From: Sporolactobacillus spathodeae | GTDB taxonomy: Bacteria; Bacillota; Bacilli; Bacillales; Sporolactobacillaceae | Assembly (NCBI RefSeq): GCF_016908935.1 | Contig: NZ_JAFBEV010000013.1 | Coordinates: forward strand, 22,690-86,689 | Direction of reading: 5' to 3' | Length of the DNA: 64,000 nucleotides | Shown here: positions 18,332 through 26,781 of the stretch, one piece after another | Numbering within the stretch: position 1 is the first letter of the stretch | Layout of the letters: each line of letters starts with the position of its first letter | Made by a program: the position numbers and the translations under genes | Notes under the pieces: model-generated | The model's input: the letters and a program-made list of their open reading frames with translations, nothing else | Told to the model about the DNA's origin: nothing | Database searches by the model: none

Positions 18332-19609
18332 ATGATGCCAGGAACCAATCGAATTTATCCTGCTGAGACTGCCGACATCAAACATTTTGTTTCCGGAATA
18401 AATCAGCGAAACGATCACTATTTACATGCAATTATTGAATTTGATGGTTTCCTTAATATCGCAAGCTTAAAGAAGGCATTGCGCAGCACTTTTCGTGCTC
18501 TGCCGATGCTGACTTGCCGCTTTGTCCGTTCGGCTGAGAAAGCTTGGTGGGAGGAAGCTGGATGGACTGAAGACGCTATGATTGACTTGATTCAGACGGA
18601 TAATAAGGAACAGACAATTCAGCAACAATTAATCTGTAAACCGAATGAGCTGAAAGGGCCGCAAATCCACATTGGTGTTGTTCGGACTGGAGAGAATGAC
18701 TCGCTCGCCATTGTGTTGAATCATATGATTTGCGACGGGGGAGGCATCCGTGATTATTTATATTTACTGGCAACATGCTACACAACAATTGAACAGCAGG
18801 GCGATCCATCGGTAATAAAAATGCCGCTTGCCGATCATCGTAGCTTTCAACAAGTTTTTGAACATTTATCTGCAGAACAATTGAAAACGATACAGGAAAC
18901 AACAGTATGCCATTATCCACAGACGGAAAAGGATCATTTGCCGCTTCAAGGCGATCCGAGTCATCCTTTTGTTATTCGGCACCGTTTAGCTGCCGAACGA
19001 TTTGATACCATTAAAAAACATGCCAAACAATTCAATGCGACGATCAATGATGCATTATTCGCCGCTTATATTTGTGCCATGGCTGACTATCTTCCTGTCG
19101 AAAAAATTATTCTTGATTGCCCAGTTAATGCCAGAGCTTATTTGCCTACTGATTATCAACCAGGATTCTGCAATTTGACGAGCAATATTATTTGCGCGAT
19201 TCCAACGCACCATGGCGAATGTTATGAAGAAGCACTGACTAGCGTAAAAAAAGTGATGGACGAACAAAAGGGTAGTCTGTCGCCTTTAAGCGTTTACTGG
19301 GATTTAGATCAAGCGTACATGACTCTGCCGTTAAATGATGCCATTAAAGAGTTCCCCAAAATTTACAGGATACCAATTAATGGGATGACTAATATTGGAA
19401 TATTAGATGCTGAAAAACTGCGCTTCGGTTCAGCGACACCCGTTAATGCCTCTATTTCTGGTTCTATAAAATACGCGCCATATTTTCAAATTGCAGTGAC
19501 GACCTTTCAAAAATCGATGACGTTTAGCACGAATTTTCATGGCACAGAAAATGACTTTCAATTTCTCGATCATTTAGTAACAAAAATGATTGGCTATTTT
19601 CCTGAATAA
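18332..19609 (+). CDS. Condensation-domain-like acyltransferase
   Basis: A 425-residue protein that resembles a free-standing condensation/alcohol acyltransferase domain. The active-site motif reads NHMICDGGG (about 130-138), keeping the second His and the Asp-Gly of HHxxxDG but replacing the first His by Asn. The N-terminal LHAIIEFDGFLNIASLKKALRS with LPMLTCRF, and the later DCPVNARAYLP with GFCNLTSNI, fit the two-lobed fold. No adenylation or carrier-protein genes are nearby, so it is not part of a peptide synthetase. It could acylate a small alcohol, amine or lipid. Start: ATG five bases after GGAG, with a second ATG in the next codon equally usable. It stands alone between its own promoter and terminator. 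Confidence 0.72.
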   Translation: MMPGTNRIYPAETADIKHFVSGINQRNDHYLHAIIEFDGFLNIASLKKALRSTFRALPMLTCRFVRSAEKAWWEEAGWTEDAMIDLIQTDNKEQTIQQQLICKPNELKGPQIHIGVVRTGENDSLAIVLNHMICDGGGIRDYLYLLATCYTTIEQQGDPSVIKMPLADHRSFQQVFEHLSAEQLKTIQETTVCHYPQTEKDHLPLQGDPSHPFVIRHRLAAERFDTIKKHAKQFNATINDALFAAYICAMADYLPVEKIILDCPVNARAYLPTDYQPGFCNLTSNIICAIPTHHGECYEEALTSVKKVMDEQKGSLSPLSVYWDLDQAYMTLPLNDAIKEFPKIYRIPINGMTNIGILDAEKLRFGSATPVNASISGSIKYAPYFQIAVTTFQKSMTFSTNFHGTENDFQFLDHLVTKMIGYFPE

Positions 19610-19668
19610 TAAGTAGACGTCCAAATTTTCCAATTCTAGGTGCATCATAACCCATTTTGATATCTGGG

Positions 19669-19703
19669 AAACTGCCCGCTCATTTTGAGCGAGGCAGTTT
19701 TTT
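19669..19703 (+). terminator. Rho-independent terminator
   Basis: AACTGCC-CGCTC-ATTTT-GAGCGA-GGCAGTT followed by seven T, downstream of the condensation-domain gene. Confidence 0.9.
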
Positions 19704-19728
19704 TAAGACATAAGAGAGCGTATAGAGA

Positions 19729-19892
19729 ATTTTGTACAAAAATACAGCGAGGTGCTCTGGCGCCTTGCGGGAAATGCGAGCCAAGTGAGACCCTGCAGAT
19801 TCTAATCTGTCTAAGGAGAGCGCGGGCCCGCGGCAAGCGAGCAACCGTAGCACAATTGTTAAAAAGGACTTGGCTATGCCAAGTTTTTCTGA
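19729..19892 (+). repeat. Interspersed repeat, type A, full-length copy
   Basis: Layout of type A: an A-rich left end (TTTGTACAAAAATACAGCGA), a GC-rich body with the GCGGGAAA..GCGAGCCAAGTGAGACC block, a TCTGTCTAAGGAG spacer, the CCGCGGCAAGCGAGCAACCG block, then an A-rich stretch and the hairpin ACTTGGCTATGCCAAGTTTT. Confidence 0.85.
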
Positions 19893-19900
19893 ATAAGGAA

Positions 19901-20030
19901 GCGATGTTTAATGGTTTAATATGGTTTTTCTGACCAATAAGCAATGTGTCAGACGCTTTGCGGGAATAGCATACAGTGAGCGTTACATTGCGCGCGCAGT
20001 TGTTGCAAACAAGGAATTGGCTAAGTCTTT
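19901..20030 (+). repeat. Interspersed repeat, type B, diverged copy
   Basis: GCGATGTTTAATGGTTTAAT, TTTTTCTGACC and GCAATGTGTCAGACGC match the left side of type B. The body is diverged and it ends in GTTGCAAACAAGG. It directly abuts the type A copy before it. Together the two copies fill most of the 549-nt gap. Confidence 0.7.
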
Positions 20031-20158
20031 TTTATTATGAATTGATAGATAAATAGTTGAAGCCTGAATAATGTTTCACAAGAATAGGGTTATATTATGG
20101 CAAAAATATGATATTATTAATTGACAAACAAGAAATAACAGGAAAGGGAACGGTCGCT

Positions 20159-21289
20159 ATGGCAATTAATTTAGAGAATCATACCCAAGAGATGGGACCG
20201 GCCCATGACCCGTGGGAAGCTTACTTGGATATGGAGACATATGGTCATCTTGAACTGACCAACGTTGAATTGACAACAACAACGCTTTGTAATATGAGAT
20301 GTGAACATTGCGCAGTGGGTTATACATTGCAAAAACGAGATCCAGAAGCGTTACCGATCGATTTGATAATGAAACGCCTTGATGAAGCGCCTCATTTACG
20401 GGCATTTAGTATCACAGGCGGTGAACCCATGCTCTCTTTAAAATCTGTCAAGGAAGAGGTTGTGCCACTCTTAAAGTATGCGCATGAGCGCGGGCTGCGG
20501 ACGCAAATTAACTCAAACTTAACGCTTGACTTAGCTCGCTATGAAAGAATTATTCCCTATTTGGACGTGCTACACATCTCCTTCAATTATGGAAGTTTCC
20601 AAGATTATTCGGACATTGGTTTTGCGGTGATGGATAAGAAACCGAAGCGGGAGCAGCAGGAACTCTTCTTCAATCGGATAATTGAAAATGCGAAAGCGTT
20701 ATCCGCACGTGGTGTTCTCGTCTCTGCGGAAACTATGATTAACAAACGGACGCTGCCGCATCTTGAAAGCATTCATGAACAAGTTGTCGCAATGGGATGC
20801 AAGCGCCATGAGATTCATCCGATGTATCCGAGCGACTTTGCAAGTGGTCTACAAGTCGCCTCGCTTGAAGAAATACGTAATGGAATCCATCGACTTTTGG
20901 ATTGCCGCGACGAATCTGTTTGGATGTTGTTTGGTACACTTCCATTTTATCCATGCAATAAACAACAAGAAGATCTTGATTTGCTTGAACGTCTATATTC
21001 CTCGAAGAATGTTAGTGTCCGTAATGACCCAGATGGCCGATCACGATTAAATATCAATATTTTTAATGGAGATATTATTGTCACTGATTTTGGTGATACA
21101 CCGGCGCTCGGCAATATTCAAACAACCGCTCTTGAGGAAGCTTACAAGAAATGGATGGCTTCACCGCTCGCACGATCATTGAATTGTCATTGCCCAGCTG
21201 TTAAATGTTTAGGACCCAATGTGCTGGTCAAAAACACATATTATAAAGATGTGGATTTTATGAAGCGGAAAGCTTTGATTACACGGTAA
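20159..21289 (+). CDS. yfkAB: Radical SAM protein with CxCxxxxC motif, YfkAB family
   Basis: A 376-residue protein. The radical SAM cluster motif is CNMRCEHC (CxxxCxxC, about 45-52), followed by SITGGEP. The C-terminal NCHCPAVKCLGPN supplies the CxCxxxxC motif that defines YfkAB proteins, likely an auxiliary Fe-S ligand set. It would cleave S-adenosylmethionine to make a radical, but substrate and product are unknown for the family. In Bacillus subtilis the corresponding locus has been described as the adjacent yfkA and yfkB; here it is one unbroken frame. Start at ATG after AAAGGGA; an ATG 17 codons earlier lacks a ribosome site. Monocistronic, with a strong terminator. Confidence 0.88.
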   Translation: MAINLENHTQEMGPAHDPWEAYLDMETYGHLELTNVELTTTTLCNMRCEHCAVGYTLQKRDPEALPIDLIMKRLDEAPHLRAFSITGGEPMLSLKSVKEEVVPLLKYAHERGLRTQINSNLTLDLARYERIIPYLDVLHISFNYGSFQDYSDIGFAVMDKKPKREQQELFFNRIIENAKALSARGVLVSAETMINKRTLPHLESIHEQVVAMGCKRHEIHPMYPSDFASGLQVASLEEIRNGIHRLLDCRDESVWMLFGTLPFYPCNKQQEDLDLLERLYSSKNVSVRNDPDGRSRLNINIFNGDIIVTDFGDTPALGNIQTTALEEAYKKWMASPLARSLNCHCPAVKCLGPNVLVKNTYYKDVDFMKRKALITR

Positions 21290-21317
21290 TGTAGCAAGGA
21301 TACTCAATTTTGTTCGA

Positions 21318-21362
21318 GAATGTCTCATTAGTCGATTTCTTCGACTAAGAGGCATTTTTTCT
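21318..21362 (+). terminator. Rho-independent terminator of yfkAB
   Basis: AATGTCTCATTAGTCGA/TCGACTAAGAGGCATT with a four-base loop and TTTTTT tail. Confidence 0.9.
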
Positions 21363-21554
21363 ATTCACTCGATTTGCTTGTCTGTTCTTCGAACCGAGAC
21401 GCTCACTTTCGTCAAGGTTCTTCACCTGGTGCATTTAAATAATTCAACAAGCAGCATTTTGGAAAATTGCGATTGCCTTAATTTTTCTGTTATTTAATTC
21501 CACCGTACTCTCCAGCTTTCTTAAGCAGTTAATAAAAAATGGAATTTCAATGTT

Positions 21555-22898
21555 TTATCGAAGGGATCGAGCGGTACTTACTTTCAAATGGAAAAATTTC
21601 TTATAGCGGAGATGCAAAAATAAAGCCTTAAAGGTCAAATCGATTCCTTGAGCAATCCAAATGCCGGCAATGCCCAGGTGCAATTGAAGACCGAGCAAAT
21701 AGATGAATATGACGCGAATACCCCACATGCCGAGCGCTGTGCTGTACATCGGGCTTTTCGTGTCTCCGGATCCTTGTAATGCACCAGCAAGCACGAGACC
21801 AACCGCAAGCGGCGGCATAAAGAAAGCATCAATTCGCATAGCCAGTGTAATCATCTGTTGCGCTGGAACATTGTCTGTAAACCAGTTTGCAACAACAGGT
21901 GTCCCAAAATAGAGCAAAACTCCTGATAGGCTCATAATCACAATGCCGACGATTACTGCCTGATAACCGATATTTTTGGCTGACTGCGGCTGCCCGGCGC
22001 CAAGCGACCGACCAACGAGAATCGTCGCTGCTACACTTAGACCGAGACCAGGGAGGTATGCGAACGTTTCTATATTTTCAGCAATCAAATTGGCGGCGTA
22101 AATTTCCGTGCCCATTCGTAGGATCATACCGAGATAGACAACCTGTCCAAGTCGCATAATCAGCCGTTCCGCTGCAGCGGGCAGCGAGAGGCGAATAATG
22201 TCAAGACGGATCACCCGATCGCTTTTTTTTGATGCTTGAAACCATGAAAAGCGGATGGCTGACCGATGAATGAAATGCCAGAGTAGGAGGACGCCGATTA
22301 ATCGAGCCAGAACTGTTGCATAAGCTGCGCCAGGTACCCCGAATCCTTGGAAACCGTCCCATCCGAAAATTAACAGATAATCAAATAATAAATGAATTAG
22401 ATTGACGATCACACTAATGAGCATCGGTGTTCGCGTATCGCCGCTCGCTCGCAGCACATTACCGAAGTGAATCATCAAGGCAATAATGACCGATGGAATA
22501 GCAACAATTTGAAGATAGATCATGCTTTCGTCGCGAATCGAAGCCTGTGTTCCCATCAGAACAAGGAGCCCGCTCGCTGCGAATACAGTAACCAAGCCAG
22601 TAAATATACCACTGTAAAGAGCGACAATGGTTGATTGTCTAGCTGCGTCACGAGCGACAGATAAATTTCCTGAACCGATACTTTTGGCAATCAGTGAAGA
22701 AGTGCCAATACCGACAGCCATGAACACGGCTATGTACACAGCAAGCAGCGCATTCGCTGCGCCAACTGCTGTCACCGCTTTCAGACCAATACGGGCAACA
22801 AACAGCGTATCAGCAAAGCCGACGAGCGTTTGTAATAAATTTTCAATCATTGCTGGTACGGCCAATGCAAGGATTGGCCGATAGTTCTTTAAAAGCAA
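21555..22898 (-). CDS. MATE family efflux transporter
   Basis: A 447-residue membrane protein with about 12 helices in two related halves, expelling drugs or metabolites in exchange for Na+ or H+. The first helix pattern LALAVPAMIENLLQTLVGFADTLFVARIG and the second-half repeat LSLPAAAERLIMRLGQVVY are typical of MATE proteins. The start is a TTG with a weak AAGG further away than usual, so the first few residues are uncertain. It is separate from lhgO downstream on the map and has no dedicated regulator in view. The substrate cannot be inferred. Confidence 0.9.
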   Translation of the reverse strand: MLLKNYRPILALAVPAMIENLLQTLVGFADTLFVARIGLKAVTAVGAANALLAVYIAVFMAVGIGTSSLIAKSIGSGNLSVARDAARQSTIVALYSGIFTGLVTVFAASGLLVLMGTQASIRDESMIYLQIVAIPSVIIALMIHFGNVLRASGDTRTPMLISVIVNLIHLLFDYLLIFGWDGFQGFGVPGAAYATVLARLIGVLLLWHFIHRSAIRFSWFQASKKSDRVIRLDIIRLSLPAAAERLIMRLGQVVYLGMILRMGTEIYAANLIAENIETFAYLPGLGLSVAATILVGRSLGAGQPQSAKNIGYQAVIVGIVIMSLSGVLLYFGTPVVANWFTDNVPAQQMITLAMRIDAFFMPPLAVGLVLAGALQGSGDTKSPMYSTALGMWGIRVIFIYLLGLQLHLGIAGIWIAQGIDLTFKALFLHLRYKKFFHLKVSTARSLR

Positions 22899-22982
22899 AG
22901 GAGACCCAACCTTCTTGTCGTGCGATAAGGATTCAAGTATAGCACAAAGAAAATTGTGAATCAGCTTTAAGAAGAATGTGTT

Positions 22983-24188
22983 TCAGACAAGCGTCAGGTG
23001 CGTGGGTTCTGGAACTTCACTGCAGATCGCCTCACCGATCGAAAATGATGCGGTTGCCGCTGGAGATGGGGCGTTCAGGATATGCAGGGCATTTTCATGA
23101 TGAATCATGATAAAATCATCAGCCAGTTTGCCGTCATCCGTCAATGCCTGTGCGCGTACGCCGGCGTGCGATGGGATGACATCCTCTTCGCGGATCTCCG
23201 GGAGCAATGCTTTCATGCGCGCAACAAATCGCTTTTTACTCAGCGAACGGATAATTTCCCCAAGACCAAAACGCAGATTCTGGCTTCCCATCTTCCAAAA
23301 CGCTGGGTAGGTTAGTGTATCAATGAATTCTTTAAAATCAAAATCACTTTTGCGATAGCTCTCACGTTTCAGTCCAGGTACTGCATTGGGACCCGCAAGT
23401 ACGCGACCGTCGATCATCCGAGTAAAGTGAACCCCGAGAAATGGAAACTTCGGATTTGGTACAGGATAAATTAAATGCTTCACGAGCTGACGCTGCTCAG
23501 GCTTCAACTCATAATATTCACCGCGGAAGGGTACGATTTTCATCCCAGGGTTCACACCGGCCATCCGGGCAATCTGATCACAATGGAGTCCGCCGCAATT
23601 GATTAGAAAATGTGCTGTATAGCTACCCTTATCGGAAACAACAGTCACACCATCGGGCTGATGGCTGATTTTTTTAATCTCAGTATTGAAAAAAATCTCG
23701 TTTTCGTGTGCGCGGAGATCGTCGGCAAGCGCACGTGCAACTTGCTTATAATCCACAATTCCCGTGGCAGGAACAAGAATGCCGCGAATGCCGGCTACAT
23801 GTGGTTCATATTCCTTAAGCCCATCTGCGCTCAGTCGTGTTAGTGTCAAGCCGTTTTCAAGGCCGCGCTGATAGAGAGCCTCGAGATTCTGCAGCTCATT
23901 TTCTTGGGTTGCGACAATAACTTTTCCACATGTTTCGTACGGAACTTGATGTGTTTCGCAGAAATGACGTAGCCTCGCGCCGCCTTCCTTGGCGAAACGG
24001 GCTTTTAGGCTGCCCGGCTGATAATAAATACCGGAATGGATGACCCCGCTATTATGTCCGGTCTGGTGAAATGCCGGTTCATTTTCTTTTTCTGTTATCA
24101 GAATTTTTGCCTGAGGATACTTATTTTGAATCGCATAAGCAGTAGCCAATCCAACGATTCCCGCGCCGATAATTAAATAATCATACAT
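22983..24188 (-). CDS. lhgO: L-2-hydroxyglutarate dehydrogenase/oxidase
   Basis: A 401-residue FAD enzyme of the DAO fold oxidising L-2-hydroxyglutarate to 2-oxoglutarate and passing electrons to the respiratory chain. The FAD-binding N-terminus is DYLIIGAGIVGLATAYAI, followed by GHNSGVIHSGIYY, the family signature near 47-60. The mid-region IVPFRGEYYEL and the C-terminal SHAGVRAQ and NAPSPAATASFSIG complete the pattern. ATG follows GAGAGGGT. It is divergent from an MFS transporter, and a perfect cre site lies between them just after the lhgO promoter, so CcpA repression on good sugars is likely. Glycine oxidase or glycerol dehydrogenase relatives are less likely. Confidence 0.9.
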   Translation of the reverse strand: MYDYLIIGAGIVGLATAYAIQNKYPQAKILITEKENEPAFHQTGHNSGVIHSGIYYQPGSLKARFAKEGGARLRHFCETHQVPYETCGKVIVATQENELQNLEALYQRGLENGLTLTRLSADGLKEYEPHVAGIRGILVPATGIVDYKQVARALADDLRAHENEIFFNTEIKKISHQPDGVTVVSDKGSYTAHFLINCGGLHCDQIARMAGVNPGMKIVPFRGEYYELKPEQRQLVKHLIYPVPNPKFPFLGVHFTRMIDGRVLAGPNAVPGLKRESYRKSDFDFKEFIDTLTYPAFWKMGSQNLRFGLGEIIRSLSKKRFVARMKALLPEIREEDVIPSHAGVRAQALTDDGKLADDFIMIHHENALHILNAPSPAATASFSIGEAICSEVPEPTHLTLV

Positions 24189-24225
24189 GCAGACCCTCTC
24201 GCTTTCTAGAAAAATTTTTAATGAT

Positions 24226-24239
24226 TGTAAGCGATATCA
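24226..24239. promoter_or_regulatory. cre site (CcpA operator), perfect match
   Basis: TGTAAGCGATATCA agrees with all positions of TGWAANCGNTNWCA. It is immediately downstream of the predicted lhgO promoter (minus strand) and upstream of the MFS promoter. Confidence 0.78.
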
Positions 24240-24253
24240 TTATCTAAAACTAA

Positions 24254-24282
24254 ATTATAAAATTATCCAATAAAAATATCAA
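24254..24282 (-). promoter_or_regulatory. lhgO promoter
   Basis: On the minus strand, TTGATA, 17 bp and TATAAT, ending about 65 bp before the lhgO start. Confidence 0.78.
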
Positions 24283-24306
24283 TTCAGAAAAATCAAGTGT
24301 ATTTAT

Positions 24307-24335
24307 TTGCCATAACCATCTTTCGAGTTTAGTAT
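24307..24335 (+). promoter_or_regulatory. Promoter of the MFS transporter
   Basis: TTGCCA, 17 bp, TAGTAT, about 78 bp before the start codon. Confidence 0.65.
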
Positions 24336-24370
24336 AGTTCATGAAATGTTCACATTTTAGACGAAACAAA

Positions 24371-24384
24371 TGGAAGCGTTACCA
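24371..24384 (+). promoter_or_regulatory. cre-like site in the MFS leader
   Basis: TGGAAGCGTTACCA fits 12 of 14 cre positions. It lies within the transcribed leader, where CcpA would block elongation. Confidence 0.5.
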
Positions 24385-24412
24385 CAAAAATCAGAAAAGA
24401 GGCAATGCTGAA

Positions 24413-25669
24413 ATGGCAAAAAATGAAAATGCCGGTTTGTCGTTAAACAGCCATTTGAAACCTGTGCACACGATGCAATTCCGCTGGTGGTTTGCCGTTG
24501 CTTTGTGGCTTTTATTGCTCATTTCGTATATCGATCGAACAAATATTTCCATTGCGGCACCTTTTATGGTAAGTCATGGAATCGTGACAGCAGCAGCTTT
24601 AGCACTGGGAAACAGTTTGTTTTTGATCATGTATGGGGTATCGAATATCTTCGGTGGGTATTTGAGTGATAAGTATGGTGCACAGAAAATCGCTCTTGTT
24701 GCGCTGATTTGGTGGTCGCTGATGACATTGTTTACTGGTTTTATTTGGAGCTCCTTGTCGCTTATCTTCTCACGCATTCTGCTGGGCCTCGGAGAAGGCA
24801 TGCATTGGCCACTCAATTCGAAGTGGGTAAAAACATGGTTTCCAGCTCATGAACGTGCGCGGGCGAATATGTTTTGGAATTTTGGTTTATCGATGGGACC
24901 AATTATTACCGGACCACTTGTGACTTGGATGATTCTTTCATCAGGATCCTGGCGTACGCCATTCGTCGTCTTTTCACTTGTTGGACTTATTATTATGGTC
25001 CCGCTTGTTATAGTCGTTGCTAAAAACCGACCGGAAGAGAGTCGTTTTGTCTCAAGACAGGAACTCGCCTATATACAGAGCGATAAAGCTCAAGATGTTG
25101 CAGAATCAGTCAAAATCAGCAATGTGCTAAAAAAATCCGATTTCTGGCTCCTCCTACTTAACTGGTCCGGTATGGCTACGATTTTTTACGGCATTCTTTT
25201 CTGGCTACCGACATATTTAATTGAAGTTCGCCATATTTCTGTAAAAATGACAGGTGTCTGGTACATGATGCCCTATATATTAATGACTCTATGTATTATT
25301 GCAACTTCATTTCTCAGTGATAAATTGATGAAACGGGCAATTTTTGCCGCAGTCGGTACGCTTGTCGCCGGGCTAGGCTTGTTCATAGGCACGCATGTTT
25401 CCAATATCGTGTTGGCGATGACCCTGATATCAATCTCAAGCGCAATGAATGGCGTCATATTGCCGACGATTTGGAGCAGCTTGCAACGAATGTTCCCGAG
25501 TAAGAAAGTAGGTGCCGGTGCTGGACTATTGAATGGTTTGGAAAATATCATTTCTGCGATTGGTACATTTATCCTCGGCGTTTCATTCAACTTTGGTTTC
25601 ACGTATTTGATTGCTTTTTCCGTCGTTGGCGGATTGTGCGGCTTCGTTCTTGCAAAAAAAGGCTATTAA
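24413..25669 (+). CDS. MFS transporter, anion:cation symporter type
   Basis: A 418-residue 12-helix carrier. The first helix region ALWLLLLISYIDRTNISIAAPFM, the loop GGYLSDKYGAQK and the LLGLGEGMHWPLNSKWVKTWFP block are typical of the ACS subfamily, which takes organic acids such as glucarate, hexuronates, tartrate or phthalate. Start at the ATG after AAAAGAGG; the upstream in-frame stretch covers the cre-like site. It is divergent from lhgO with shared cre sites, so it may import a hydroxy- or dicarboxylic acid that feeds LhgO. That link is inference from position. Confidence 0.85.
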   Translation: MAKNENAGLSLNSHLKPVHTMQFRWWFAVALWLLLLISYIDRTNISIAAPFMVSHGIVTAAALALGNSLFLIMYGVSNIFGGYLSDKYGAQKIALVALIWWSLMTLFTGFIWSSLSLIFSRILLGLGEGMHWPLNSKWVKTWFPAHERARANMFWNFGLSMGPIITGPLVTWMILSSGSWRTPFVVFSLVGLIIMVPLVIVVAKNRPEESRFVSRQELAYIQSDKAQDVAESVKISNVLKKSDFWLLLLNWSGMATIFYGILFWLPTYLIEVRHISVKMTGVWYMMPYILMTLCIIATSFLSDKLMKRAIFAAVGTLVAGLGLFIGTHVSNIVLAMTLISISSAMNGVILPTIWSSLQRMFPSKKVGAGAGLLNGLENIISAIGTFILGVSFNFGFTYLIAFSVVGGLCGFVLAKKGY

Positions 25670-25683
25670 TTTTCTCATGACGT

Positions 25684-25729
25684 GAAAAAAGCAGGGCAGC
25701 GGTAGATCATACCGTTGCTCTGCTTTCTT
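25684..25729. terminator. Bidirectional terminator between the MFS gene and gpmA
   Basis: GAAAAAAGCAGGGCAGCGGT/ACCGTTGCTCTGCTTTC with a short loop. It reaches the stop codon of gpmA. Confidence 0.88.
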
Positions 25730-26426
25730 ACACCGGATCGTTCGTCAGCTGATTTTTCGAGAGAATACGTAATTTACTGTCCAGTTCGTACACAATCGGG
25801 ACACCAGTTGGAACATCTACGTGAACGATTGCATCATCTGAGAGTTTTTCTAGATATTTGACAAGAGCGCGCAGCGTATTGCGGTGACTGACAATCAGAA
25901 CATTTTCGTCATGCAATAAATGTGGCGCAATGACATCACTCCAATAGGGAATGACTCGATAGAGGGTGCTTTCCAAACTTTCTCCAGCAGGCAACAAGCG
26001 TGGATCAACATTCCGGTAACGTGGATCATTTCCCGGATGGCGCGGATCATCAATATCTAGCAGCGGTGGATAAGCATCGTAACTTTTCCGCCAGCGATTC
26101 ACAAGAGCTCGTCCACGGCGTATGGCTGTTTCTTCCTTATTTAATCGCTGCAGGGCACCATAGCTGCGTTCATTCAACCGCCATGATTTATAGACGGGAA
26201 GCCATTCCTCACCAAGTACATCGAGAATGGCTTCGAGCGATTTTATTGAGCGACGTAGCACGGAACAAAAAGCAACATCAAAGGTCAGTCCCATTTGCTT
26301 GAGACGTTCGCCAGCCGCTGTAGCTTCCTCAAGTCCTTTGTCAGTTAAAGGAACATCCTCCCAACCAGAGAAGAGATTCTTTTCATTAAATTCGCTTTCG
26401 CCGTGACGGACAATGGCTAGCTTCAT
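25728..26426 (-). CDS. gpmA: 2,3-bisphosphoglycerate-dependent phosphoglycerate mutase
   Basis: A 232-residue glycolytic enzyme interconverting 3- and 2-phosphoglycerate via a phospho-histidine. The N-terminal LAIVRHGESEFNEKNLFSGW carries the catalytic His, RLNERSYGALQ is the dPGM signature, and SHRNTLRAL holds the second active-site His. ATG follows GGAGGA. The length fits dPGM rather than the broad-specificity phosphatases; compare the shorter relative at 34.5 kb. Bacilli usually rely on the cofactor-independent GpmI, so this is probably a second mutase. Confidence 0.9.
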   Translation of the reverse strand: MKLAIVRHGESEFNEKNLFSGWEDVPLTDKGLEEATAAGERLKQMGLTFDVAFCSVLRRSIKSLEAILDVLGEEWLPVYKSWRLNERSYGALQRLNKEETAIRRGRALVNRWRKSYDAYPPLLDIDDPRHPGNDPRYRNVDPRLLPAGESLESTLYRVIPYWSDVIAPHLLHDENVLIVSHRNTLRALVKYLEKLSDDAIVHVDVPTGVPIVYELDSKLRILSKNQLTNDPV

Positions 26427-26615
26427 AGCGGCTTGATTCCTCCGTTTACTCCTTGCAGTTGTACAAGCAAAGAAATTTCTTATGCTTCTCAGTATACTTC
26501 ATTGAAAATTATTTTCCAACGTGGTTATTGATGACAAAACGATTAATCTTTTCAACTTTTCGTTTAACGCATCGTCAAAAAAAGTTGTTTACTCAAAAGA
26601 TAAGTAAACTTAAGG

Positions 26616-26724
26616 CTTCGTGTGCGAAAAATGCAGTGAAAGTCCAAGACGCCTGCTGCAGGCAAGCGACCGGAACATATTTGTTACAAAAAAAGAACTT
26701 GGCGTAGCCAAGTTTATCTTACAC
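26616..26724 (+). repeat. Interspersed repeat, type A, internally deleted
   Basis: GCGAAAAATGCAGTGAAAG, a reduced GACGCCTGC..GGCAAGCGACCGG body, and the tail TTGTTACAAAAAAAG plus the CTTGGCGTAGCCAAG hairpin. Most of the 355-nt gap between gpmA and the coat gene is this element; no gene is supported there. Confidence 0.75.
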
Positions 26725-26781
26725 GTGATATTGTTCCTATCCGTGAGCATATGATGCGAGATTTTTGCATAACGCAGGCAA

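Noticed and set aside
26453..26707. 84-codon open frame right of gpmA
   Set aside because: Its 3' half is the interspersed repeat; no Shine-Dalgarno and no protein-like pattern.
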